From NCBI GenBank assembly GCA_963725395.1, contig CAVRYH010000012.1, forward strand, positions 186,001-250,000: a DNA stretch of 64,000 bases, given 5' to 3'. The notes below the pieces were generated by a model. That model worked only from the letters and a program-made list of their open reading frames with translations, made no database searches and was not told the origin of the DNA. Position numbers and translations under genes: made by a program. Below are positions 28,267 to 37,359 of the stretch, in pieces; the stretch's first letter is position 1, and each line of letters starts with the position of its first letter. Origin of the DNA: Bog-756 sp963725395 (GTDB lineage: Bacteria; Actinomycetota; Acidimicrobiia; Acidimicrobiales; RAAP-2).

Positions 28267-28409
28267 CCCCCGGTCCCCCGCCCGTTGGGCCGGCCGCCGG
28301 CGGGCCGCCGTCGGGTTCGTTCACAGAGCCCTTGCACGCCCGACACGTGATCGAAACATGGGCTCGTTACTTTGTCTGAGGTCGGACGACAACGAGGCGC
28401 CGCAGACCC

Positions 28410-29897
28410 ATGGCCACTGTCACGGACACCAACCACCTGGCCGCCGCCGAACCACCGCACTCTGATCCGGCCCTGGTCCACCCCCATGTGATCGTCCTGT
28501 TCGGCGCCACCGGGGACCTGGCCCGCCGCAAGCTCCTCCCGGGCCTGCTCCGGCTCTCCCACTCGGGGATGCTCCCCGACTGCCAGATCGTCGGCACGTC
28601 GCTCGAGGAGCTCGACGACTTCGAGTTCCTCGACTTCGCCCGAAGGGCGTGCGAGGACTTCGCCCGGGAGGACATCGTCGAGGAGCACTGGGCGACGTTC
28701 CGGGACCGCATCCGCTACGTCTCCCAGGGCCGGGGAGCCATGGGCCTGGCCGATGCGGTCTCACGGGCCGAGCTGTTGCTCGGTGACGAGACCAGGAGGC
28801 TGCACTACCTGAGCATCCCGCCCTCCGCGGCCAAGTCCGTCGTCCAGACGCTGGGCGAGGCCGGCCTCGTGGCCCGGTCCCGGATCATCATGGAGAAGCC
28901 CTTCGGCACCGACCTCGGATCGGCCAAGGCGCTCAACGACGCCGTCCACGCCATCTTCGCCCCCGAGCAGGTCTACCGGATCGACCACTTCCTCGGGAAG
29001 GAGGCGGCCCAGAACATCCTGGCCTTCCGGTTCGCCAACGGCCTGTTCGAGCCCATCTGGAACCGCGGCCACATCGACCACGTCCAGATCGACGTCCCCG
29101 AGACCCTCTCGGTCGATGCGCGTGCCGGCTTCTACGAGGGCACCGGGGCGTTCCGCGACATGGTGGTCACCCACCTGTTCCAGGTGCTGGCGTTCATGGC
29201 CATGGAGCCGCCCACCTCACTCGATCCGCGGTCGATCAGCGAAGAGAAGAACAAGGTATTCCGGTCGATGCTCCCCATCGACGTGGCCCAGGTGGTCCGG
29301 GGCCAGTACGAGGGGTACCGCTCGATCCCCGGCGTCCCCGAGGACTCCCAGGCCGAGACGTTCATCGCCCTCAAGTGCGAGATCGACAACTGGCGGTGGG
29401 CCGGTGTGCCGTTCTACCTCCGGACCGGCAAGAGCATGGCCCAGGGCGCACGGATCATCTCGATCGCCTTCCGGGAGCCCCCGAAGAGCATGTTCCCCAC
29501 CAACTCGGGGATGGGCGCCCACGGACCCGACCACCTCACCTTCGACCTCGCCGACTCGTCCAAGCTGTCGCTCTCCTTCTACGGGAAGCGGCCGGGCCCC
29601 GGCATGAAGCTGGACAAGCTGAGCCTCCAGTTCGCCCTCCACGAGACCGGACAGGAGACCGACGTGCTCGAGGCCTACGAGCGGCTCATCCACGACGCCA
29701 TGAGCGGTGACCACACGCTGTTCACCGCGGCCGACGACATCGAACGGTTGTGGGAGCTGTCGGCACCCCTGCTCGAGCGGCCGCCGGCCGTCGAGCTCTA
29801 CCCATCCGGCTCGTGGGGCCCTCCCGGCATCCACGAGCTCATCTCCCCCAACGCCTGGCGCCTGCCCTTCGAGCGGGGATGGCGCCAGCCCGACTGA
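28410..29897 (+). CDS. zwf: Glucose-6-phosphate 1-dehydrogenase
   Basis: 495 aa, full family length. The NADP-binding motif is VLFGATGDLARRKLLP near residue 30. The active-site block is YRIDHFLGKEAAQNILAFRF (about 190-210), containing the RIDHxLGKE signature and catalytic His. IKCEIDNWRWAGVPFYLRTG-like sequence (about 325) follows. It oxidises glucose-6-phosphate to 6-phosphogluconolactone, the entry of the pentose phosphate route. No other genes of that pathway adjoin it here. Confidence 0.96.
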   Translation: MATVTDTNHLAAAEPPHSDPALVHPHVIVLFGATGDLARRKLLPGLLRLSHSGMLPDCQIVGTSLEELDDFEFLDFARRACEDFAREDIVEEHWATFRDRIRYVSQGRGAMGLADAVSRAELLLGDETRRLHYLSIPPSAAKSVVQTLGEAGLVARSRIIMEKPFGTDLGSAKALNDAVHAIFAPEQVYRIDHFLGKEAAQNILAFRFANGLFEPIWNRGHIDHVQIDVPETLSVDARAGFYEGTGAFRDMVVTHLFQVLAFMAMEPPTSLDPRSISEEKNKVFRSMLPIDVAQVVRGQYEGYRSIPGVPEDSQAETFIALKCEIDNWRWAGVPFYLRTGKSMAQGARIISIAFREPPKSMFPTNSGMGAHGPDHLTFDLADSSKLSLSFYGKRPGPGMKLDKLSLQFALHETGQETDVLEAYERLIHDAMSGDHTLFTAADDIERLWELSAPLLERPPAVELYPSGSWGPPGIHELISPNAWRLPFERGWRQPD

Positions 29898-29925
29898 CCC
29901 GGCCGGGCCGGTGCACCCCGACGGC

Positions 29926-30555
29926 TCACCCCTCGGGCAGCTGTTGGTCCACCACCCTCCAGCAGTACCAGGCGACCAGGCTCCGGTAGGGCCGGAACGG
30001 CTCGCCCAGCTCAGCGAGCTGCTTCGGAGCGGGGATCTCGGGGAGGCCCCAGGCCCGGGCGAAGCCGGCCCGGACGCCGTAGTCGCCCACCGGCCAGACG
30101 TCGAGGCGCCCGAGCGCGCCGATGAGGAACATCTGGGCCGTCCACGGGCCGATGCCCCGGACCCGGGTGAGGTGCTCGACCACCGCCTCGTCGGGGAGCC
30201 GACCGATGCGCCCGAGGAGGACGCGGCCGTCCGCCACCTGTTGGGCCAGGTCCCGGATGGAGGCGGCCTTGGCGCCGCTCAGGCCGCAGGACGCCAGGAG
30301 CTCGGGCGGGGCCGCCAGTACCGACTCGGGGGTGACGGACCCTCCCAGCGCCTCGACGAGCCGGCCGTGGATCGAGGCCGCCGCCTTTCCGGCCAGCTGC
30401 TGGTAGACGATCGTCTCGGCCAGGTCCGCGAACCGGTCTGCGGGCCTAACCGGCCGGCGGCGGGGCGGCGGTCCGTGCCGGGCGATGAGATCGGCGAGCA
30501 CCGGGTCCCGCCCCACCAGGGCGGCCGTGGCGTCAGCCAGTGCCGGTGCAGTCAC
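29926..30555 (-). CDS. DNA-3-methyladenine glycosylase II (AlkA-type, HhH-GPD)
   Basis: 209 aa. The HhH-GPD core has LAETIVYQQLAGKAAASIHG, RVRGIGPWTAQMFLIGALGR (helix-hairpin-helix plus Gly-rich hook) and the catalytic Asp in VWPVGDYGVRAGF. It excises alkylated purines. This is the second AlkA-type glycosylase in the window besides the Ada fusion at 9699-11228; this one lacks the N-terminal AlkA domain. Confidence 0.92.
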   Translation of the reverse strand: MTAPALADATAALVGRDPVLADLIARHGPPPRRRPVRPADRFADLAETIVYQQLAGKAAASIHGRLVEALGGSVTPESVLAAPPELLASCGLSGAKAASIRDLAQQVADGRVLLGRIGRLPDEAVVEHLTRVRGIGPWTAQMFLIGALGRLDVWPVGDYGVRAGFARAWGLPEIPAPKQLAELGEPFRPYRSLVAWYCWRVVDQQLPEG

Positions 30556-30723
30556 GGGGCCGATGATGCCATCGACGGCGCCGCCCCGTCACCGTCGGTT
30601 CCCGTCGGGAGTGACCGGTCGGATCCCGTTAGGCTTCAGCTCGCGGTCGGGTCGGTGGGCGGAGGACGGCCTCCCGAGTGCTGGTTGAACCCGAGTCCGC
30701 CGTAACGGATCGAGAGGAACGAC

Positions 30724-31491
30724 ATGAGTCTGCACGGAAAAGTGGCCATAGTGACCGGCGGCAACACCGGCATCGGCAAGGCGGTCGTGCTGGCGCTGGC
30801 CAAAGAGGGCGCCGACATCGTCATCGACTACATCGCCGACGAGGAGGCCGAGGTCCTCCTCGAAGCCGAGATCAAGGGCCTCGGCGATAAGGTCGTGGGC
30901 GTCAAGGCGGACGTGAGCAAGGTCGACGACCTCAAGACCCTCGTCAGCACGGCGGTGGCCACCTTCGGGCGGGTGGACATCATGGTGAACAACGCGGGTA
31001 TCGAGACGAGGACGTCCATCCTCGACACGACCGAGGAGCAGTACGCCAAGGTGCTCGACATCAACCTGAAGAGCGCGTTCTTCGGCACCCAGATCGCCGC
31101 CCACCAGATGATCTCCCAGGGTGGAGGGGGCAGGATCATCAACATGACCTCGGTGCACGAGGACTGGCCCATGCCCGGCAACACCCCGTACTGCCTGTCC
31201 AAGGGCGGGATGCGCATGCTCACCCGGACGGCCGGGGTCGAGCTCGCCCCCCACGGCATCCTGGTGGTCGGGGTCGGGCCCGGCGCGGTCGACACCCCGA
31301 TCAACAAGGCCACCGTCGCCGACCCGGCGTTGTTGAAGAGGCTCGACGCGGCCATCCCCGTCGGCCGGCTGGCCCAGCCCGAGGAGATCGCCAGCGTCGT
31401 CGCCTTCCTGGCCGGTGACGGGGCCAGCTACCTGGCCGCCACCACCATCTTCGCCGACGGGGGCCTGATGCAGACCAGCCCCGGGCTCTGA
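30724..31491 (+). CDS. Short-chain dehydrogenase, glucose 1-dehydrogenase-like
   Basis: 255 aa, GAGAGGAACGAC before the ATG. Cofactor motif TGGNTGIGKAV, NNAG at about residue 90, catalytic Ser in NMTSVHED and YCLSKGG (YxxxK), and C-terminal GPGAVDTPIN. The pattern is that of the classical SDR glucose 1-dehydrogenase or 3-oxoacyl-ACP reductase group; the latter cannot be excluded. A SRPBCC gene follows 76 bp downstream. Confidence 0.85.
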   Translation: MSLHGKVAIVTGGNTGIGKAVVLALAKEGADIVIDYIADEEAEVLLEAEIKGLGDKVVGVKADVSKVDDLKTLVSTAVATFGRVDIMVNNAGIETRTSILDTTEEQYAKVLDINLKSAFFGTQIAAHQMISQGGGGRIINMTSVHEDWPMPGNTPYCLSKGGMRMLTRTAGVELAPHGILVVGVGPGAVDTPINKATVADPALLKRLDAAIPVGRLAQPEEIASVVAFLAGDGASYLAATTIFADGGLMQTSPGL

Positions 31492-31567
31492 GCTCCGGGG
31501 CCGTCGTCCGGGCCGGTCCACCCGAGCGACGTGAGCGGGACCGAGTGGACCGAGGGGACCGAAGAAT

Positions 31568-32047
31568 GTGGAGGCTGACGTGGACGGCAATGTCGTATCG
31601 GTGGAGCGGGTCATCCCCGCATCCCCACAGTCGATCTTCGACCTCATCGCCGATGCCTCGCGGCATCCCGAGATCGACGGGTCGGGGACGGTCAAGGGTG
31701 TGAAGGAGGGGGGTCCGGAGCGGCTGGCGCTCGGGTCCACCTTCGGCATGTCCATGCGCCAGGGCATCAGCTACCCGATGGTCAGCACGGTCATCGAGTT
31801 CGAGGAGAACCGGCGGTTGGCCTGGCAGTCGGTCCCACCGGGGTTCCTCGGCAAGTTCGTGGGTGGGCGCATCTGGCGCTACGAGCTCGAGCCGTCCGGC
31901 GGGGGCACCGTCGTCCGTGAGAGCTGGGACATCTCCGAGGACCACCAGCGGTCCTTCCTGAGGAGGGGCAAACTGCCCGAGACCACCCGCTCCAACATGG
32001 ACAAGACCCTGGCCCGGATCGAGGAGATCACCTCGCAGGAGGGGTGA
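31568..32047 (+). CDS. SRPBCC family protein
   Basis: 159 aa from GTG. Polyketide cyclase/START-like fold: VERVIPASPQSIFDLIADAS at the start (the typical beta1-helix1), WRYELEPSGGGTVVRESWDI in the middle and a long C-terminal helix. Such proteins bind hydrophobic ligands. The stop overlaps the next gene's GTG by 4 bp, so the pair is co-translated with a flavin-dependent oxidoreductase. Confidence 0.85.
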   Translation: MEADVDGNVVSVERVIPASPQSIFDLIADASRHPEIDGSGTVKGVKEGGPERLALGSTFGMSMRQGISYPMVSTVIEFEENRRLAWQSVPPGFLGKFVGGRIWRYELEPSGGGTVVRESWDISEDHQRSFLRRGKLPETTRSNMDKTLARIEEITSQEG

Positions 32048-33165
32048 TCCCCGGGCCGGCACCGGACCCGGGACCACGCCGACGCCGGGCGGACGGGAAG
32101 TGGGTGGCCCACGTCGGTGTTGACCCCGGCATGGTGCCGCTCTCCGTCCTCGATCTCGCCACCGTGTCGTCGGGGGCCACGGCGGCCGACGCGCTGGCCG
32201 ACACGACCCGGCTGGCCCCCCTGGTCGAGCGGCTGGGCTACCGACGGCTGTGGGTCGCCGAGCACCACGGGATGCCCATGGTGGCGAGCTCCGCACCCGC
32301 GGTGCTCGTGGGGCACCTGGCCGACGCCACCACCACCCTCCGGATCGGTGCCGGAGGGGTCATGCTGCCCAACCATGCCCCCCTGGTGATCGCCGAGCAG
32401 TTCGCCACGCTGGTCGCCCTCCACCCCGGCCGCATCGACCTCGGTCTCGGCCGGGCCCCCGGCACCGACCCGGCGACGGCGAGGGCCCTCCGGCGGGTCG
32501 GTGGCCTCGGGGCCGACACCTTCCCCGAGGACGTGGTCGAACTCATCAACTACCTGATCGACAGCGACGGGCCCCCGACCCGTCCGGCGCCCATGCCCGG
32601 GAGGGGCTACCTCCCCGAGATGTGGCTGCTCGGGTCGTCCACGTTCAGCGCCCAGCTGGCCGGGCTGCTCGGTCTGTCGTTCTCGTTCGCGTACCACTTC
32701 GCTCCCGAGCAGGTGGACCGGGCGCTCGAGCAGTACCGCTCCACGTTCCGTCCCTCGGTGCTCCTCGACCAGCCCCACGCCATGGTGGCGGTCTCGGTTG
32801 TCTGCGCCCCCGACGAGGACGAGGCCCGGTTCCTGGCCGGGCCCTCGGCCCTCGGCATCCTCCAGCTCAGGACCGGACGACCCGGCCCGCTACCCACCCC
32901 CGAGGAGGCGGCCGCCTACCGGTACTCGCCCGAGGAACGGGCCCTGGTCGACGCCACGACCGCCACCCACCTGATCGGTGACCCCTCACAGGTCCTCGAC
33001 GGGCTCATCGCCCTCCAGCACCGGACCGAGGCCGACGAGATCATGCTGTCGACCCGTTCCCACTCCTTCGAGACCCGGGCCAGGTCCCTCTCCCTCGTGG
33101 CCGGGCAGTGGGCCATGGACGAGCCGGGCGTCACCACGGAACCGGGCTCCACCTCCGCCGCCTGA
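32044..33165 (+). CDS. Luciferase-like (LLM class) flavin-dependent oxidoreductase
   Basis: 373 aa. From residue 30, MVPLSVLDLATVSSGATAAD, then LGYRRLWVAEHHGMPMVASS and ALHPGRIDLGLGRAPGTDPA are hallmarks of the FMN-dependent LLM subgroup (YwcH/CmoJ-like alkanal-monooxygenase homologues). The first 29 residues are low-complexity; the GTG at 32044 is kept because it overlaps the SRPBCC stop (GTGA), but ATG 32131 would match the family start. Confidence 0.87.
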   Translation: MIPGPAPDPGPRRRRADGKWVAHVGVDPGMVPLSVLDLATVSSGATAADALADTTRLAPLVERLGYRRLWVAEHHGMPMVASSAPAVLVGHLADATTTLRIGAGGVMLPNHAPLVIAEQFATLVALHPGRIDLGLGRAPGTDPATARALRRVGGLGADTFPEDVVELINYLIDSDGPPTRPAPMPGRGYLPEMWLLGSSTFSAQLAGLLGLSFSFAYHFAPEQVDRALEQYRSTFRPSVLLDQPHAMVAVSVVCAPDEDEARFLAGPSALGILQLRTGRPGPLPTPEEAAAYRYSPEERALVDATTATHLIGDPSQVLDGLIALQHRTEADEIMLSTRSHSFETRARSLSLVAGQWAMDEPGVTTEPGSTSAA

Positions 33166-33207
33166 GCCTGCAGCGGAGCCCCGGCGGCCGCCGCCACCAC
33201 AAGGTGG

Positions 33208-34146
33208 TCAGAGGGCCGCGCAGTGGGGTAGGACCTCCTCGGCGAGCAGCGCCAGGTGGTCGAGATCGGTGAGATCGAGTACCTGGAGGTAGACGCGGGT
33301 GGCCCCGGCCCCGCCGTAGGTGGCCAACTTGGCCAGCACCTGGTCGGGCGAGCCACACAGGCCGTGCTCGGCCAACTCGTCCACCTGGCGGCCGATGGCG
33401 GCGGCGCGCCGCCCGACCTCCGCGTCGTCGCGGCCGCAGCACACCACCTGGGCGGCCGAGTAGACGAGCGTCCGGGGGTCGCGGCCGGCGGCCTCACAAG
33501 CGCCGCGCACCCGCTCGAACTGGTCCGAGGTGTCGGTCAGCGACCGGAAGGCGAGGTTGAACTCCGAGGCGTAGGTGGCCGCCAGGCGGGGGGTGCGCCG
33601 CAGTCCGCCGCCTCCGACGATGATCGGCGGCCTCGGCCGCTGCACCGGCTTGGGGAGGGCCGGGCTCTCGGCCACCACGTAGTGCTCCCCCTCGAAGGTG
33701 AACGTCTCACCCTCGGGGGTGCCCCACAGCCCGCTGACGATGGCCAGCTGCTCCTCGAGGCGCTCGAACCGATGGCCCAGCGCCGGGAAGGGGATCCCGT
33801 AAGCCGTGTGCTCGGCGTCGTACCAACCGGCGCCGAGGCCGAGCTCCACCCGGCCCCCGCTCATGGCGTCGACCTCCGCCACCGAGATGGCGAGGGGCCC
33901 CGGGAGCCGGAAGGTGGCCGAGGTCACGAGCGTGCCCAGCCGGATCCGTTCGGTCTCCCGGGCGATCCCGGCCAGCGTGATCCAGGCGTCGGTGGGCCCG
34001 GGAAGGCCGTCCGAGTCGCCCATGGCCAGGTAGTGGTCACTCCGGAAGAAGGCGTCGAAGCCCAGTCGCTCGGCGGTCTGCGCCACCGTCAGCAGGGTGT
34101 CGTAGGAAGCACCCTGCTGGGGTTCCGTGAAGATCCGTAGCAGCAT
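33208..34146 (-). CDS. LLM class F420-dependent oxidoreductase-like protein
   Basis: 312 aa. (beta/alpha)8 barrel of the bacterial luciferase superfamily: LRIFTEPQQGASYDTLL, RLGFDAFFRSDHYLAMGDSD, GRVELGLGAGWYDAEHTAYG. The GAGWYDAEH motif is typical of actinobacterial F420-dependent members, so the cofactor is inferred rather than shown. Reduces or oxidises an unknown substrate. Confidence 0.87.
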   Translation of the reverse strand: MLLRIFTEPQQGASYDTLLTVAQTAERLGFDAFFRSDHYLAMGDSDGLPGPTDAWITLAGIARETERIRLGTLVTSATFRLPGPLAISVAEVDAMSGGRVELGLGAGWYDAEHTAYGIPFPALGHRFERLEEQLAIVSGLWGTPEGETFTFEGEHYVVAESPALPKPVQRPRPPIIVGGGGLRRTPRLAATYASEFNLAFRSLTDTSDQFERVRGACEAAGRDPRTLVYSAAQVVCCGRDDAEVGRRAAAIGRQVDELAEHGLCGSPDQVLAKLATYGGAGATRVYLQVLDLTDLDHLALLAEEVLPHCAAL

Positions 34147-34383
34147 GTCCCAGGTCTAGCCGAGCCCCGCCGGACGTGCGACGGCAACGCCGGTCGAGGA
34201 CTCGGTCCGAACCCGGGCGGCGCCGGAGCAGAACGCGCGGGAAACGGCCACCGTGGGGTCGGTGCGCTGGACGGGCCCGGCGTGGGCCCGAACCGGACTC
34301 CAGGGGGACCGCCGTCGAGGGTGGCCAGCGACCGGAACCCGGGCCGGTCAGCCCTCGGCCGGTGGGACCGGTGCCGCTCCCCC

Positions 34384-34830
34384 CTAGTCCCCGTCGGTGG
34401 GCCGGTGGAGGAGGAAGGTGCCCGTCGACCGGCTGACCATGTCCCCCCGTCCGTCGTTCACCGTCGCCTCGGCGTAGGCCACCTGGCGGGCCAGACGCAC
34501 GACTTCGCCCCGGAGCCGGTACCGCTCGCCGAGCACGGCCGGGCGCATGGTCTCGACCTTCATCTCCAAGGTGGCCCGGGTCCGGGCCCGGCCGGGCAGG
34601 GCGGCGTTGATGGCGAAGTTCATGGCGGCGTCGAGGAGGAGGCCGTGCACCCCGGCCTGCACGATCCCGTGGGGGTTGCACGCCGGCGGGGCCGGGACGA
34701 ACGTGCCCAGGACCCAGCCGAGGTCCTCGCCGTCCACCCCGTAGTCCTCGAACGAGGCGCCCACCGATCCGATGAGCTCCATGCCGCCGTCGCCCAGCCA
34801 GCGGTCCATGTCCTTGATCCGGCCCGTCAC
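34384..34830 (-). CDS. PaaI-type hotdog-fold thioesterase
   Basis: 148 aa. The hotdog core has NPHGIVQAGVHGLLLDAAMN (HG..G..D, active-site block) and TRATLEMKVETMRPA, with VVRLARQVAYAEATVNDGRG later. Cleaves acyl- or aroyl-CoA thioesters. It lies 200 bp from the divergent thiolase gene, consistent with a role in acyl-CoA turnover. Confidence 0.85.
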   Translation of the reverse strand: MTGRIKDMDRWLGDGGMELIGSVGASFEDYGVDGEDLGWVLGTFVPAPPACNPHGIVQAGVHGLLLDAAMNFAINAALPGRARTRATLEMKVETMRPAVLGERYRLRGEVVRLARQVAYAEATVNDGRGDMVSRSTGTFLLHRPTDGD

Positions 34831-34926
34831 GCCCCAGACCGTAGCGGGCGGGTGGGCGGCCGACGACGGAGGGCCCGGGGTCGGTCGGGTGGCCGGTTCC
34901 GACTACTATCGGGGTCACGAGACATT

Positions 34927-34944
34927 CTTGACCGCATGGTCAAG
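34927..34944. promoter_or_regulatory. Palindromic operator upstream of the thiolase gene
   Basis: CTTGACC-GCAT-GGTCAAG is a perfect 7-4-7 inverted repeat in the 200-bp gap between thioesterase and thiolase. A TACTAT (34904-34909) could be a -10 box for the thiolase, which would place the palindrome just after +1, a position suited to a TetR-type repressor. The cognate regulator is not adjacent. Confidence 0.5.
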
Positions 34945-35030
34945 TTTCTCGCCGCAGTAAATCTTGCCGGAGAAGCACCGAGTCGGGCCGGTAGGCGATC
35001 GGGCCGCCGGACCCAGGAGGGAGATCAGTC

Positions 35031-36212
35031 ATGACCGATGCCGTCATCGTCGACGCAGTCCGCACCCCCGGAGGGAAGCGCAACGGGAAGCTCCGAAACT
35101 GGCACGCCGCCGACCTCGGCTCCGAGCCGCTGAAGGCCCTGGTCGAACGCAACGACCTCGACCCCGCTCTGGTCGACGACGTCATCATGGGATGCGTCAT
35201 GCAGGTCGGCGAGCAGTCGCTCAACGTGGGTCGCAACGCGGTGCTGGCTGCCGGCTTCCCCGAGTCGGTGCCGGCCACGACCATCGACCGCCAGTGCGGC
35301 TCGTCCCAGCAGGCGCTGCACTTCGGCGCGCAGGGCGTCATCGCCGGCGCCTACGACGTGGTCATCGGCGGCGGGGTCGAGGTCATGACCCGCACCCCGA
35401 TGGGATCCTCGGTGGTACGCGACCTCGGCTACCCCTTCGGGCCGCGGATGATGAACCGCTACGCCGAGCGTGGAGGTCTGGTCGGTCAGGGCGAAGGTGC
35501 CGAACTGATCGCCGAGCAGTGGGACATCAGCCGCGACGACCTCGACGAGTTCGCGGTGCGCTCTCACCACCGGGCCGCCCAGGCCACCGCCGAGGGCCGG
35601 TTCGAACGGGAGCTCATCCCGGTGGCCGTCAAGGACGACGACCGGGCCGACACCGACGAGCTCATCTCGACGGACGAGGGCATCCGGCCTGACTCCTCGA
35701 AGGAGGTGCTGGCCAACCTGAAGCCGGCCTTCCGCCAGGAGAACGGCAGGGTCACTGCCGGAAATTCCTCGCAGATCACCGACGGTGCCTCCGGAGTCCT
35801 CATCATGAGCGAGGAGAAGGCGTCCTCGCTCGGCCTCACCCCCCGCGCCCGCTTCCACGCCTTCGCGGTGGCCGGCAGCGACCCGATCACCATGCTGACC
35901 GGACCGATCCCCGCCACCAAGTCGGTGCTCGAGAAGGCCAAGCTGACCCTCGACGACATCGATGTCATCGAGATCAACGAGGCGTTCGCGTCGGTGGTGC
36001 TGGCGTGGCAGAAGGAGTTCGGTGTCGACCTCGACAAGGTCAATGTGAACGGCGGCGCCATCGCCCTCGGCCACCCGCTCGGAGCCTCGGGGGCCAAGCT
36101 CATGGCCACCCTGCTCAACGAGCTCGAGCGCACCCAGGGTCGGTACGGTCTCCTCACCATGTGCGAGGGCGGCGGCATGGCCAACGCCACCATCATCGAG
36201 CGCCTGGGCTGA
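35031..36212 (+). CDS. Acetyl-CoA C-acyltransferase (thiolase)
   Basis: 393 aa, ribosome-binding site GGGAG. Catalytic nucleophile Cys in TIDRQCGSSQQALHFGA, NEAF motif INEAFASVVL, His in GGAIALGHPLGASGAKLM, and second Cys in TMCEGGGMANATI. Biosynthetic/degradative thiolase that condenses or cleaves acyl-CoAs; which direction applies cannot be told. A strong hairpin after the stop ends the transcript. Confidence 0.93.
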   Translation: MTDAVIVDAVRTPGGKRNGKLRNWHAADLGSEPLKALVERNDLDPALVDDVIMGCVMQVGEQSLNVGRNAVLAAGFPESVPATTIDRQCGSSQQALHFGAQGVIAGAYDVVIGGGVEVMTRTPMGSSVVRDLGYPFGPRMMNRYAERGGLVGQGEGAELIAEQWDISRDDLDEFAVRSHHRAAQATAEGRFERELIPVAVKDDDRADTDELISTDEGIRPDSSKEVLANLKPAFRQENGRVTAGNSSQITDGASGVLIMSEEKASSLGLTPRARFHAFAVAGSDPITMLTGPIPATKSVLEKAKLTLDDIDVIEINEAFASVVLAWQKEFGVDLDKVNVNGGAIALGHPLGASGAKLMATLLNELERTQGRYGLLTMCEGGGMANATIIERLG

Positions 36213-36257
36213 CCCCGCCCCGCCCAAGCGGTGGGGCCTGCGTAACCGAGGCAGTGG

Positions 36258-36282
36258 AGAGCCGGCCCTTCGGGCCGGCTCT
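36258..36282. terminator. Bidirectional hairpin terminator between thiolase and crgA
   Basis: AGAGCCGGCCC and GGGCCGGCTCT pair perfectly (11 bp) around a TTC loop, between two convergent stop codons (36212 and 36292), followed by TTCGCG on the plus strand. Confidence 0.75.
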
Positions 36283-36291
36283 TCGCGTGCC

Positions 36292-36624
36292 TCAGTGGTA
36301 GCGCGTGGCCAGGATCAGTCCCACGAAGATGGAGCCGATGGCCGCCACCAGCCAGAGGTTGTTCACGCCACCGGGCAGCAGACCCGCGTAGTTGAGGATG
36401 ACGATCAGCACCCCGAGCACGAACAGGGCGAGGATCACGACCCCCAGCCACCGTGAGCTCGTCTTCACGTTCTTCGGCACGGGCGGTGTGTACCGCTGGC
36501 TCTGGGTCGACTTGCCGGGCGCCGTGGTGCGCCCCCCCGACGAGCGTCCCTTCTTCTGCGCCTTGCCCGGGCCCGCCTTGGCGGTGGCCTTGTTGCCCGC
36601 CTTGTTGTTGGCCTTGGTTGCCAT
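36292..36624 (-). CDS. crgA: Cell division protein CrgA
   Basis: 110 aa. A Lys/Gly-rich cytoplasmic N-terminus (about 1-50; NNKAGNKATAKAGPGKAQKK) is followed by two membrane helices (about 58-78 and 88-107), with YTPPVPKNVKTSSRWLG before the first and ending ILATRYH. It matches the actinobacterial CrgA/UPF0233 family, which links FtsZ, FtsQ and PBPs at the septum. Its position beside trpG/pabA and pknB repeats the M. tuberculosis order near the chromosomal origin. Confidence 0.9.
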   Translation of the reverse strand: MATKANNKAGNKATAKAGPGKAQKKGRSSGGRTTAPGKSTQSQRYTPPVPKNVKTSSRWLGVVILALFVLGVLIVILNYAGLLPGGVNNLWLVAAIGSIFVGLILATRYH

Positions 36625-36702
36625 GGCCGAAGGATAGCCAGTCGGGGCGGGGATCCGGCGCCGGGCGGCCCCACCGCCTGCGGCCGGTACGATCAACGGA
36701 CC

Positions 36703-37293
36703 ATGGGGACGCGGGTGCTGGTCATCGACAACTATGACTCGTTCGTCTACAACCTCGTCCAGGAGCTGGGCGAGTTGGGGGCCGACCCCGTGGTCCACCG
36801 CAACGACGCCATCGACATAGCCGGCGTCCGGGCTGCGTCGCCCGACGCCATCCTGATCTCGCCCGGGCCGGGTCGTCCGGAGCGAGCGGGCATCTCCATG
36901 GCGGTCATCGGTGAGCTCGCCGGCGAGTACCCGATCCTCGGGGTGTGCCTCGGACACCAGGCCATCGGCCAGGTCTACGGGGGCGAGGTGGTCTCGGCCC
37001 CCACCCTGATGCACGGCAAGACCTCCTCGGTGCACCATGACGGGCGGGGGCTGTTCGTCGGGCTGCCGGAGCCCTTCGTCGCCACCCGCTACCACTCCCT
37101 GGTGGTCGATCCGGCGTCGGTGCCGGCGGTGCTCGAGGTGACTGCCACGACATCGGACGGCGTGATCATGGGGCTGCGCCACCGCACCCTGCCGGTCGAG
37201 GGCGTCCAGTTCCACCCCGAATCGCTGCTCACCCCCAGTGGGCCCGCGCTCCTCTCCAACTTCCTGGCCGCCGCCAACGCCCGGGCCGACTGA
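36703..37293 (+). CDS. pabA: Aminodeoxychorismate/anthranilate synthase component II (glutamine amidotransferase)
   Basis: 196 aa class I glutamine amidotransferase: VIDNYDSFVYNLVQELGELG at the start, SPGPGRPERAGIS (oxyanion region), nucleophile Cys in LGVCLGHQAIGQ, and the His/Glu pair in GVQFHPESLLTPSG. It supplies ammonia to chorismate for folate or tryptophan; in the syntenic M. tuberculosis locus the gene is called trpG. Divergent from crgA and convergent to pknB. Confidence 0.92.
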   Translation: MGTRVLVIDNYDSFVYNLVQELGELGADPVVHRNDAIDIAGVRAASPDAILISPGPGRPERAGISMAVIGELAGEYPILGVCLGHQAIGQVYGGEVVSAPTLMHGKTSSVHHDGRGLFVGLPEPFVATRYHSLVVDPASVPAVLEVTATTSDGVIMGLRHRTLPVEGVQFHPESLLTPSGPALLSNFLAAANARAD

Positions 37294-37359
37294 CCGCGCC
37301 GCGCACGGACGCCAACCCGTCGGACCCTCCGCCCTGGGTGTCGGCGTCCTCCCGTCCCG

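Noticed and set aside
28267..28409. Riboswitch or RNA leader upstream of zwf
   Set aside because: Only 143 bp with GC-rich palindromic stretches; no known riboswitch pattern or convincing promoter could be fixed.
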